Source of the DNA: Natronohydrobacter sp.
GTDB taxonomy: Bacteria > Pseudomonadota > Alphaproteobacteria > Rhodobacterales > Rhodobacteraceae
NCBI GenBank assembly: GCA_007123015.1
Contig: SKSL01000213.1
Span: 1-13,219 of the forward strand
Direction: 5' to 3'
Length of the DNA stretch: 13,219 bases
Shown: in pieces, positions 1 to 6,929 of the stretch
Layout of the letters: each line of letters starts with the position of its first letter
Position numbering within the stretch: the stretch's first letter is position 1
Notes under the pieces: model-generated
Databases searched by the model: none
What the model saw: only the letters and a program-made list of their open reading frames with translations
Told to the model about the DNA's origin: nothing
Translations under genes and position numbers: made by a program

Positions 1-106
1 CGAGGTTTGCGACAACGCGATGCCGAACCTTGCCGGTCTCGGTGCGATAGCCTTCGACCAACTGAACATACTGGCGACCGCCTGATTTGGTGATCTTTGC
101 ATACAT
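1..106 (-). CDS. IS1634-family transposase, N-terminal fragment (cut by window edge)
   Basis: Reading leftwards from the ATG at 106-104, 35 codons stay open to the window edge. The product begins MYAKITKSGGRQYVQLVEGY and continues with a short basic stretch ending RVVANL. This opening (M-Y-x-K, then SGGR-x-YVQLVE-x-Y-R, then R-x-R-x-V-A-x-L) is the characteristic start of IS1634-type (IS4 superfamily, DDE) transposases, which are usually about 400 to 600 residues long. Only the N-terminus is visible, so it cannot be judged whether the element is intact or active. A GGAGGA stretch lies about 14 bases before the ATG, rather far for a ribosome site, but no upstream in-frame start is available. 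Identification rests on pattern memory of the family start, not on a catalytic motif. Confidence 0.72.
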   Translation of the reverse strand, partial: MYAKITKSGGRQYVQLVEGYRTETGKVRHRVVANL

Positions 107-499
107 GCCGCAACAATATTTCCTCCATAACCAACTATAAATAGAGATTATGAGGTCAATTTGCCACAACAGAGTATCCGAAAAAACCACCCTCGCGACA
201 ACTCAACCCTCTGATTTTATTGAGTCGCCCCGCAGTCAGGACCGCAAATTTCCCAAATATCTGTCGAAGTTGGGACCACCAGCAGAAACTTATGGGTAAC
301 TGCAAGCCGCGGCGGATGCTTACGATTATCCCAACCCCAAAGTGGTAACATTTTGTGCTGCCCTTTGGCCCACTTTTGCTTTGCCGTTGACAAAATGGGC
401 GGTTGTGTCGCAACGACAATCCAACCAAATGCACCGCCAGCTTTCAAATCCTCAAAATACCAGTTTCAATCATAGCTCACTATTCAGTCGTACCTCTTA
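107..499. other. AT-rich non-coding stretch between the transposase and the flagellar operon
   Basis: These 393 bases hold no convincing gene. The short open frames on both strands lack ribosome sites and resemble no family I know. The stretch is visibly richer in A and T than the genes to its right. It must contain the left end of the insertion sequence whose transposase starts at 106, but without the other end the terminal inverted repeat and target duplication cannot be placed. Two inverted repeats are visible: one at 195-228 beside an A6 run (listed separately), and a smaller one at about 404-418 with TTGT/ACAA and TCG/CGA arms around CAA. Either could end transcription of the operon that stops at 500. 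Confidence 0.5.
181..228 (-). terminator. Possible Rho-independent terminator or insertion-sequence end
   Basis: On the minus strand GCGACTCAA (from 228 leftwards) can pair with TTGAGT and CGC (down to 195). This gives about nine base pairs with a three-base bulge and a 13-base loop. A run of six T follows about eight bases later (plus-strand AAAAAA at 181-186). That is terminator-like, and it lies about 270 bases downstream of the last flagellar gene. The bulge, wide loop and delayed T run make it a weak example, and it may instead be part of the insertion-sequence end. Confidence 0.3.
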
Positions 500-2770
500 C
501 TATCTTTCTATTGTGCTTTCATCTTCATCCGCCAGAAGCCCCTGTAACTCTGCACGTAAATCTACGCTCGATCGAAGAAGCGAGCGTGTCTGAGCGAGAA
601 CACCTTGCGCATCTGCATTACCAGCGATTTCTCCAACTAAAGAAAATTCTGGAGAAACTGTTTCGTCGCGTTGCAATGTCGTGTCCTGTTCCGCAGAAGG
701 TGTCACCAAAGCGGTGGTTTCGCTGCGTCCTGTTTCAGGATTGGACTGCGACAACGCATCGGCTCCATCGCTGTCACTCTGCGGTATCATGAACGGGTCA
801 TCTGTCGCTCCGGCGCTGAACCTCTGCCGTTCAAGCGTGTCTGTCTCACCTGCCTGCATGTCTTTCAGAACATTAGCGCTGTCTCGCAAGGCAGTAGACA
901 AGCTCTCGACACGACGATCTCGATGCACCAAAGCATTGCCGATCAGGTCGGCGTGTTCTGAAAAACCTAATTGCGACAGACGAGCAGCGATCGACATACT
1001 CAAATTTGCATCTAAATCAGAGCGATTCCACGGTTGTTGGTCGAATATGGCTGTAACGAAATCCATATCTTCACCCGACTCAGTCACTGTTTCAAGCAGG
1101 TCTCGCGTCAAGCGTACGACATCGTGCTGGGGCAAGGCAGCATCAGGCCCTTCAACCAAGGCGAATGCTTCTGCGGTTTTTCCCGCGCGCATCAGAGCAC
1201 TCACAACCGCTATAGCTAGTTCTTGTCCCAAAGGGTCGCCGCGCAGAGCCGTCTGCCGATCCTGGGCATACAACAGAAGTTCCGGGTCGGTCGGATGCGC
1301 ACCCATTTCATCTTGGACAAGCAGCATGAGAAGCAGGTCGTCTGATATGTCCTGAATTCTTAACTCTTGCCGACTACGTTCCAAGTGCGCGCCAAAGTCT
1401 GGATGTGTCAAAGCGACATTTACCATTTGGGATGCCACGCTATGCTGGTCTGAAAGACGGACAAGACTGGCACGGATGCGGTGAGCCACGTCAGACTGCC
1501 CGACGGCGATAAGGCGCTGCACGAGATGCGGCGCGAAACCCTCGCGGAGAGCAGGTGGCATGGCGTCAAAAGCCCGCGCAACCTGATTGTAAGGGAAATC
1601 TGCGGTTAGAGACTCCGGCGATGTGCCGAGAAATGTCCAAAAAGCCCCCTGCGAACCGCAGCTCTGGATGCCTGAAAAAACTGCGCTAGGAACCGGTCCA
1701 TGATCTGCGATCCGACCCATCGCAAAAATCAGGGGCACCATGCTATCAGAGGGGTCCAGCAAAGACGCATGCAATGCGGCTTCTGCCCCAAATCCAATCG
1801 CAAGCAGGCTACGCGCATGCTCGATCACCGCTTTTCTATTCAACTGATCAAGCGCGTTGTAGAGATGCACTAACGAAAACCTCATTCCCTTCGCTTCAGC
1901 GCCAACTCCGTCTTTCGAAAGATCAAGAAGCGATAAATCATCGCAACGATCCAAGGTAACCAGATTATCTTCAAAACCGTCCCAATGACCGGTTGACTGC
2001 GGTAAAAATAAATGCTCCTCGAGGCGCATATTTTCAGATGCAGACTTGATCGGAATCGACACCGAACCTTGATCACGACCAGCGGGTTTCAGAACCCCTT
2101 GCGCAACGGAACTCGCAATCTTCTGACCGAGTACGGAACCAAGTTCAGAAACCGAGGATGCCAGGTTTCGCGACGAGGACATGTCCGAGGATGTATTTTG
2201 GGAATCCAGCAGGTCTGGGGTAATCATATCGAGCGTGAACGAAGGCTTCGGCGCAGTTGTCGAAGGGTATCCTCGTAAGTATCTTGCGAGGATGTCACCA
2301 GCGCGCTTTGACATAGGTTCCTTCGTACCCCATCTTGAGACGAAGTCTTCGGGGCGTGGGATCGGACGCATCGATGCAACAGAGCTGGATTCAGCAGTTG
2401 CAGCAGCGCCGTATACATCGATCACAAGATACTGGGGTATATCTTCGGCTGCGCGGATTTCACAGTCGCACGCAAGGTACATTTCCAGTCTGTTCTCATG
2501 CGCGACCAACTCGCGCAAGCGTGTTCTCGGGATCCTTGCGAAGGTCTGTGAGATATCGAATTTAAGTTCAGGGCCGTCGACGAAGAGTGTTGCCCGTTTT
2601 GCGAGCGCTTCGACACGCCAACTGTTCTCAGAAGGCAGCTGGACAACTAGCCTGGTGAACATCGCATGTTCGCCGGATCGAACCGGCAGAATAGTTGTCT
2701 GGGCTGCAAGCGCCGCGACCGATCCAAACATGGCCAAGAACATCATGAAAAGCACATCCACCAGTCTCAT
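500..2770 (-). CDS. Exported 756-residue flagellar-operon protein: AMIN-like beta domain plus helical repeats
   Basis: I do not recognise a named family across the full length. Residues 1-22 form a signal peptide (MRLVDVLFMMFLAMFGSVAA core, likely cleavage after ALA at 20-22), so the protein should act in the periplasm or at the outer envelope. Residues about 30-120 look like a small beta domain of the AMIN type, with alternating hydrophobic strands, a CDC pair at 101-103 and closing strand YLVIDVYG. Residues 125-260 are Ser/Pro-rich linker. Residues about 290-635 are helical with TPR-like pieces such as ALMRAGKTAEAFALVE (about 526-540). Residues 640-710 are acidic low complexity, followed by a final helix. 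The mature protein has only four cysteines (101, 103, 276, 371), which could form periplasmic disulfides. The ATG overlaps the motA stop as ATGA, so translation is probably coupled. Position after motE-like and motA suggests a stator or motor accessory role, possibly a counterpart of rhizobial MotC. That role is inferred, not shown by sequence similarity I can verify. Confidence 0.85.
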   Translation of the reverse strand: MRLVDVLFMMFLAMFGSVAALAAQTTILPVRSGEHAMFTRLVVQLPSENSWRVEALAKRATLFVDGPELKFDISQTFARIPRTRLRELVAHENRLEMYLACDCEIRAAEDIPQYLVIDVYGAAATAESSSVASMRPIPRPEDFVSRWGTKEPMSKRAGDILARYLRGYPSTTAPKPSFTLDMITPDLLDSQNTSSDMSSSRNLASSVSELGSVLGQKIASSVAQGVLKPAGRDQGSVSIPIKSASENMRLEEHLFLPQSTGHWDGFEDNLVTLDRCDDLSLLDLSKDGVGAEAKGMRFSLVHLYNALDQLNRKAVIEHARSLLAIGFGAEAALHASLLDPSDSMVPLIFAMGRIADHGPVPSAVFSGIQSCGSQGAFWTFLGTSPESLTADFPYNQVARAFDAMPPALREGFAPHLVQRLIAVGQSDVAHRIRASLVRLSDQHSVASQMVNVALTHPDFGAHLERSRQELRIQDISDDLLLMLLVQDEMGAHPTDPELLLYAQDRQTALRGDPLGQELAIAVVSALMRAGKTAEAFALVEGPDAALPQHDVVRLTRDLLETVTESGEDMDFVTAIFDQQPWNRSDLDANLSMSIAARLSQLGFSEHADLIGNALVHRDRRVESLSTALRDSANVLKDMQAGETDTLERQRFSAGATDDPFMIPQSDSDGADALSQSNPETGRSETTALVTPSAEQDTTLQRDETVSPEFSLVGEIAGNADAQGVLAQTRSLLRSSVDLRAELQGLLADEDESTIER

Positions 2771-3636
2771 GCGGTACTCTTTTTCAATTCGCGCATGGCT
2801 GCTTCGATCTCGCTGAAATCAGGACGATGATGATGCGGGGTGTTTTGACGGCCGACCTCAATGCAGATATTTGCAGGATGTGCGTGCAGGTTCGCGACCA
2901 AGACCTCGCGGATCAAATGATGAAAATGGTCATCCTCTTCCACTATGGCGCGCATGCGTCCAGCAACCGGTCCAACAAAACCATAGGACAGAAAAACACC
3001 CAGAAAGGTCCCGGTTAGGGCACCGCCGATCATTTTCCCTAAGATATCAGGGGGCTCATCTATGGCCCCCATTGTCTTGATAATGCCCAGCACAGCTGCA
3101 ACAATCCCAAGAGCTGGAAGAGCATCAGCAACAACTTGGACAGCATGGCTTGAATGCAGCGTGTGCGCTTTATGAGCGGCCAACCGTTTATCGAGCATAT
3201 CTTCGACCTGATGCGGGTCGTCATAATTCATCGATGCAGCGCGCAAAGTGTCACAAATAAATTCGACAATTACGTGGTCACTCTGGATTTTCGGATAACG
3301 CTTGAATATCGCGGATGCCCCAGGATCCTCGATATGCTCTTCCAAGTCTACCGGGTTCTGCCGTGCCAACCAGATCAGTTCGAACAAGAGGCAGAGTAAA
3401 TCACGATAGTCATCAGCACGCCATTTGGGTCCCTTGAATATGCGTATGATTTCTCGCCCTGTTGTCTTGAGCGTCGCTACATCATTTCCCAAAATGAAGG
3501 CCCCAATGGCGGCCCCCCCAATCATGACCATCTCGAATGGCAAAGCCTTGAGGATAATCCCCATGGTTCCCCCGGAGCCGAGATAGCCGCCAAACACCAT
3601 GATCAAGACTATCAGGATTCCAATAATTGCAATCAC
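2767..3636 (-). CDS. motA: Flagellar stator subunit MotA
   Basis: MotA is the inner-membrane proton-channel subunit of the flagellar stator. It works with MotB and pushes on FliG through its cytoplasmic loop. The N-terminal membrane segment is rich in I, L and V and is followed by FGGYLGSGG and then MIGGAAIGAFI, the second segment. The large cytoplasmic domain carries KGPKWRADDYRDLLCLLFEL, and DPHQVEDMLDKRL occurs before the third segment. The third and fourth segments show the conserved prolines in ADALPALGIVAAVLGIIKTM and FLSYGFVGPVAGR. I chose the GTG at 3636-3634, which gives 289 residues, the usual MotA length, and puts the first membrane segment at the start; a G-rich stretch sits six bases upstream. 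A TTG at 3723 would add 29 residues of non-MotA-like sequence. No motB is present in the window. Confidence 0.93.
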   Translation of the reverse strand: MIAIIGILIVLIMVFGGYLGSGGTMGIILKALPFEMVMIGGAAIGAFILGNDVATLKTTGREIIRIFKGPKWRADDYRDLLCLLFELIWLARQNPVDLEEHIEDPGASAIFKRYPKIQSDHVIVEFICDTLRAASMNYDDPHQVEDMLDKRLAAHKAHTLHSSHAVQVVADALPALGIVAAVLGIIKTMGAIDEPPDILGKMIGGALTGTFLGVFLSYGFVGPVAGRMRAIVEEDDHFHHLIREVLVANLHAHPANICIEVGRQNTPHHHRPDFSEIEAAMRELKKSTA

Positions 3637-3758
3637 GGCATACCCCCAAGTTTCGCTGAACCGCCCATGCCTTGCGTAAAACTCTTGACCCCAGCCTGGA
3701 CCTTCGCAGATACGTCTTAACAAAGCGCTTCTTCTCTCGACTTATCTCCACTTGAGGA

Positions 3759-4328
3759 TCAATCTCTTGGAATTGAAGCGTGTCGTCCTGCAAGCACAGC
3801 ACTGATCGCGTAGCCAAGCACCGGATCGAGACCTGCCATGATTTCTGCCGCAGTTTCAGGACGCAGCCGAGCAATGAAGCCAGCTGCGAATTCTATATCC
3901 ATTGTTGCAAATAGGTTGGCCGCTTGTTGCGGCTTCATATTCTCAAATACGGAGGTAAGTCGCGAGAGATCGTCTTCTGCCACTGTTTCGGTCAATCGCA
4001 ACGTCTGAGACAGGCGTTCCTCTGCCGCGATCAATTCCTGCATTTGCCTACGCAACGCGGCCTCGGTCTCATTCAAAATAGAGAGTCTTGCATCAAATTC
4101 CGCCTCTGCCTGTTCCAGCCGTGCTTCTCGCGCGCGCAAGCTGGCGAAAAGATCTGCAGGGTCCCTGTCAGAGGTTTCTTGAGCGGCTGGGTCCTGTATT
4201 TCAGTATCAGCAGCAAATCCCACGACCACGCCAAGACCGAGCCGCGACATTCCAGCGGCAAGAAACACGAGTGCAAGCAGCATGAGCAGACCAGATGCGG
4301 CTGGCCGCAGCGATGACCGCCGGCTCAT
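3759..4328 (-). CDS. MotE-like protein with MgtE N-domain-type C-terminus
   Basis: This 189-residue protein has a membrane segment or uncleaved signal at about residues 12-38 (LLMLLALVFLAAG...). A coiled coil follows at about 62-120 (repeated E/A/R-rich heptads such as LRAREARLEQAEAEFDARL). The C-terminal helical domain at about 128-180 contains MKPQQAANLF, then D-x-E-x-A-A-x-x-x-x-R-x-R-P-E-x-A-A-E-I-M. That last pattern is the MgtE N-domain signature found in MotE of Sinorhizobium meliloti, a periplasmic protein needed for stability of MotC. The domain probably faces the periplasm. The ATG overlaps the stop of the preceding gene as ATGA, and motA follows. The flagellar role is well supported by context; one-to-one equivalence to rhizobial MotE is inferred, so no symbol is assigned. 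Confidence 0.85.
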   Translation of the reverse strand: MSRRSSLRPAASGLLMLLALVFLAAGMSRLGLGVVVGFAADTEIQDPAAQETSDRDPADLFASLRAREARLEQAEAEFDARLSILNETEAALRRQMQELIAAEERLSQTLRLTETVAEDDLSRLTSVFENMKPQQAANLFATMDIEFAAGFIARLRPETAAEIMAGLDPVLGYAISAVLAGRHASIPRD

Positions 4329-4750
4329 CTTTGAAGCCCGATGGGATCGCGTTTGCGCAATATGCGCGGTCGCGAGTCGCTTCCATGAACGGCACTGCGC
4401 GTGAAAGGTGCGAACTGCTCAGACCCACGCACACGATCTGGTGCGTCGCACGGGACGCTCTCTGCAGAAGGCGTTTTCTGCTGCGCGGCCATCAGCAATT
4501 CCAGCTTCCGTGCTGTCGCATCGGCGCGCGCAATCTGCTTTTCCAGCTCCGAGTCAGCGCGTGTATTGGACTGTTCAGCGGCCTGCAGCGCAATGGTCAG
4601 CGCATCAACCTGCTGCGATAGAACCGCGATAGCTTTTCCGACTTCACCATCCAACCGAGTGAAGGCACGGAGGCGGCGTGACAGCAAAAGACAATATGCA
4701 GCCGCCAACAGGGCGCTGAGCGCGATAACCATGTCCAGCACAAGGCCCAT
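4325..4750 (-). CDS. DUF6468/PflI-like small flagellar membrane protein
   Basis: This is a 141-residue bitopic membrane protein. One hydrophobic segment at about residues 4-24 (MVIALSALLAAAYCLLLSRR) is followed by RLRAFTRLDGEVGKAIAVLS and a coiled-coil region at about 38-92. The tail is polar and proline-poor and ends in basic residues. The short N-terminal anchor, LSRRLRAFTRL motif and A/L/Q-rich coil match the alphaproteobacterial DUF6468 group, to which Caulobacter PflI, a protein that positions the flagellum at the pole, belongs. The gene starts nine bases after fliL with an AGGTGTAGGA ribosome site directly before the ATG, and it overlaps the motE-like gene by four bases. Family assignment is from memory of the pattern; the polar-positioning role here is an inference. 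Confidence 0.78.
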   Translation of the reverse strand: MGLVLDMVIALSALLAAAYCLLLSRRLRAFTRLDGEVGKAIAVLSQQVDALTIALQAAEQSNTRADSELEKQIARADATARKLELLMAAQQKTPSAESVPCDAPDRVRGSEQFAPFTRSAVHGSDSRPRILRKRDPIGLQR

Positions 4751-4759
4751 TCCTACACC

Positions 4760-5251
4760 TCAATTAAGTTGTTTCAGGATGAATTCAGTGATCAGAAAAT
4801 CGCGGACATGCCCTTCCCCCGCGACGGTCTGCAAGCGCCGGAGGATCTGCGATCGCAAGCGAATTAATGCGGCCGGCGCTTCCAGGTCGGCAGGGTCAAC
4901 CGCATGCAAATAAGTATTCACGATATCTGTAAAACGCGGTTGCATCCGCTGCATCTCTTGTTCGGAATTGCTGGCTACCTCGATTTGCCCTGAAAAGCGC
5001 AATAGTCTTGTTCCACTTGGCGAAACCAGCGATAGCGTCATGTTTTCAAGCGGAACATAAGCGAAATCCATGTCCAGCGCAGCGGCACCCGGCACATGGT
5101 CATCTGCACCCATGATCAACCCCGAATAGACCGCGTAGAAGCTTCCCCCGCCCAAACCCAGTGCAACAATAACATAGGCCAAGAGCGGCAGAATTCGGTG
5201 CTTCTTCTTCTGTACATCTGTCTTTGCATCTGTGTTTTCGAGCTGCGACAT
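4760..5251 (-). CDS. fliL: Flagellar basal body-associated protein FliL
   Basis: FliL is a single-pass inner-membrane protein that surrounds or supports the stator and improves torque. The 163-residue product has a polar, Lys-rich N-terminus (DVQKKKHR) and one membrane segment at about residues 21-43 (LLAYVIVALGLGGGSFYAVY). Its periplasmic domain contains the family features: FAYVPLENMTLSLV, LRFSGQIEV, then a helical end with LRRLQTVAGEGHVRDFLITE. The length is normal for the family. It is the first gene of the minus-strand operon, facing fliF across a shared promoter region. The ribosome site before the ATG at 5251 is weak (TGGA only). Confidence 0.93.
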   Translation of the reverse strand: MSQLENTDAKTDVQKKKHRILPLLAYVIVALGLGGGSFYAVYSGLIMGADDHVPGAAALDMDFAYVPLENMTLSLVSPSGTRLLRFSGQIEVASNSEQEMQRMQPRFTDIVNTYLHAVDPADLEAPAALIRLRSQILRRLQTVAGEGHVRDFLITEFILKQLN

Positions 5252-5299
5252 CGGCGAATCCAGGTTGACTGCAATTTTCCTGCTTTTCGCATAAGGTCA

Positions 5300-5314
5300 C
5301 TAACCGAATATTAA
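5300..5314 (+). promoter_or_regulatory. Candidate CtrA-binding site
   Basis: The site reads CTAA, seven bases, TTAA (CTAACCGAATATTAA). This differs at one position from the CtrA full-site consensus TTAA-N7-TTAA, and it keeps the CC that often follows the first half-site. It sits nearly midway between the fliL start (about 50 bases) and the fliF start (about 60 bases). CtrA is known to control flagellar genes in Caulobacter and in several Rhodobacterales, so the position fits a regulator serving both operons. Binding is inferred. Confidence 0.5.
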
Positions 5315-5358
5315 GCGGTGCAGGCGAAAACGACTCAAGTGGCAGAAGCCAAAAAATT

Positions 5359-5363
5359 GGAGG
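5359..5363 (+). promoter_or_regulatory. Ribosome binding site that decides the fliF TTG start
   Basis: A GGAGG lies six bases before the TTG at 5370-5372. The next ATG in frame (Met13) lies inside the conserved N-terminus, so the TTG is the credible start. Confidence 0.75.
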
Positions 5364-5369
5364 TTCGCT

Positions 5370-6929
5370 TTGCAGCACTTGCTATCCTTGTGGAATGCGC
5401 TCGACATGCGCGGCAGGATCATGGCGATCGGGATGACCACTGCCGTTTTTGCTTTAGTGCTTTTAGTGACCAAAATCGCCACCACGCCAGGCATGTCGCT
5501 TCTCTATGCGGGGCTTGAGGATGCGAGCGCAGGCGAAGTCATACAAGCACTGGAAGCGCGCAATATCGCCTATGATGTCCGCGGAGAAGCGATCTTTGTC
5601 CCTGCGACTCAGCGAGATGAAACACGACTGATGCTGGCGGCCTCTGGTTTGCCGACAAATTCGCATGCAGGGTATGAGTTGCTCGATTCGCTTAGCGGTT
5701 TCGGCACCACATCGCAAATGTTCGACGCGGCGTATTGGCGCGCAATAGAGGGGGAGCTTGCACGCACCATCGTCGCAAGTCCGCATATCCGATCCGCCCG
5801 CGTGCACATTTCACAAGGCATAAGCACAGCTTTTCGACGTGAAATCCGTCCTACGGCATCCGTCACGATCACGACTGCAGGCGCAACTCTCACTGCAGCT
5901 CAGGCCCGTTCTCTGCGCTTTCTGGTGGCCTCGGCTGTCCCCGGTTTGACCCCTGACGATGTCTCTGTGATCGATGGTCTGGGCGGGATGGTGTATGGAC
6001 CCGAGGGTGAAGCCACACCTGTCACCCAGGGCAAGGATCGCGCAGCAGAGTTACGGCGAAACGTCGAACGCTTGCTGGAAGCCCATGTCGGGCATGGCCG
6101 GGCAGTGGTTGAACTCAGCCTCGAGACTGTCACTGATCGCGAGGTGATCCATGAACGTGTTCTCGATCCTGAAACACGCGTCGCGATCAGCAGTGAAACT
6201 GAAGAAAGCAGCAGCAACATCACGGACAGCCGCGCACAAGGGGTTACTGTGACAAGCAATCTGCCTGATGGCGATGCAGCCGCGACCGAAGGCAGTGCCG
6301 AGACCCGCGAGAATCAGACCCGACAGCGCACGAATTTCGAGGTCTCTGAAACAAGGCGCGAGCTGGAACGGCAGCCTGGTGCGATCCGACGTCTGACCGT
6401 GGCGGTTCTGATCGACGGGGTCCGCGAAACTGGAGCGGATGGCTTGGAAACATGGCGCCCACGCGCTGAATCTGAACTGACAGCGTTGCGCGAACTGGTC
6501 GCCTCGGCCGTTGGTTTCGACGAGGCACGTGGCGATGTGATCACGTTGCGGTCACTGCCATTCGAACCCATCGCAGCCATCGGGACCGAAGCAAATGGTG
6601 GGGTTCCGTTCATGGCGACGCTGGATATCATGACGTTGCTCAAATGGGTATTTCTGCTGGCAGCACTGATCATCCTTGCCGTGTTTGTGGTGCGCCCCCT
6701 TTTGAAAGCTGGACGCCGGAGCGATACCGAGCCTGCTCTCCCGCCATCCGACGCGACCTTCGCTCATCAAGCCAACACTGCGACATTATTGCAAAACTAT
6801 TCAGCCAATGGCTCAGAGGCCGCCCCAACCGATCCAGTCGACCGCTTGCGGAAACTGATTGAGGAGCGTGGCGATGATTCAGTTCAGGTGCTGCGGCATT
6901 GGATGGACGAACGCAAGGAGACACCATGA
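5370..6929 (+). CDS. fliF: Flagellar MS-ring protein FliF
   Basis: FliF builds the MS ring in the inner membrane, the platform for the rod, the switch and the export gate. The 519-residue product has an N-terminal membrane segment at about residues 17-36 and the YscJ/FliF ring-building domains. Motifs include LLYAGLEDASAGEVIQALEA, GYELLDSLSGFGTTSQMFDA, YWRAIEGELARTI and RSARVHIS. A second ring segment follows with LTPDDVSVIDGLGGMVYGP, then a polar Ser/Thr/Glu-rich loop at about 270-325. The second membrane segment is at about 425-447 (LLKWVFLLAALIILAVFVV). The C-terminal tail RLRKLIEERGDDSVQVLRHW is the usual FliG-binding end. The start is a TTG with a strong GGAGG site. The gene leads the plus-strand operon, and its stop overlaps the next start. 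fliG, often the next gene elsewhere, is absent here. Confidence 0.97.
   Translation: MQHLLSLWNALDMRGRIMAIGMTTAVFALVLLVTKIATTPGMSLLYAGLEDASAGEVIQALEARNIAYDVRGEAIFVPATQRDETRLMLAASGLPTNSHAGYELLDSLSGFGTTSQMFDAAYWRAIEGELARTIVASPHIRSARVHISQGISTAFRREIRPTASVTITTAGATLTAAQARSLRFLVASAVPGLTPDDVSVIDGLGGMVYGPEGEATPVTQGKDRAAELRRNVERLLEAHVGHGRAVVELSLETVTDREVIHERVLDPETRVAISSETEESSSNITDSRAQGVTVTSNLPDGDAAATEGSAETRENQTRQRTNFEVSETRRELERQPGAIRRLTVAVLIDGVRETGADGLETWRPRAESELTALRELVASAVGFDEARGDVITLRSLPFEPIAAIGTEANGGVPFMATLDIMTLLKWVFLLAALIILAVFVVRPLLKAGRRSDTEPALPPSDATFAHQANTATLLQNYSANGSEAAPTDPVDRLRKLIEERGDDSVQVLRHWMDERKETP

Larger units (their letters stand above)
5252..5369. promoter_or_regulatory. Divergent flagellar promoter region (fliL left, fliF right)
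   Basis: These 118 bases must carry the promoters for both flagellar operons, since the flanking genes start on opposite strands at its two ends. A CtrA-like site lies in the middle (listed separately). A TTGACT at 5265-5270 with CATAAG at 5290-5295 on the plus strand could be a sigma-70-type pair, but the 19-base spacing is long. I see no convincing sigma-54 (GG/GC) or sigma-28 element. Confidence 0.6.

Noticed and set aside
387..415. TTGACA at 387-392 as a plus-strand promoter -35 box
   Set aside because: No acceptable -10 box occurs 16-18 bases downstream, and no plus-strand gene follows for several kilobases.
156..447. Short minus-strand frames (92 and 76 codons) in the region behind the flagellar operon
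   Set aside because: Both overlap each other in different frames, lack ribosome sites and resemble no protein; the stretch is AT-rich and close to an insertion-sequence end.
2181..2816. A 211-codon open frame on the plus strand opposite the 756-residue gene
   Set aside because: Ser/Arg-rich shadow frame. The opposite strand has a signal peptide, operon spacing and overlap with motA, which favour it as the real gene.
3482..3874. A 130-codon minus-strand frame bridging the MotE-like and motA genes
   Set aside because: It overlaps both genes in another frame and has no family features; it also gave no sign of a frameshifted piece of motA or of the MotE-like gene, both of which are full length.
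5341..5363. A small inverted repeat CCAA-AAAA-TTGG next to the fliF ribosome site as an RNA thermometer or attenuator
   Set aside because: Only four base pairs, too weak to hide the GGAGG site with any confidence.
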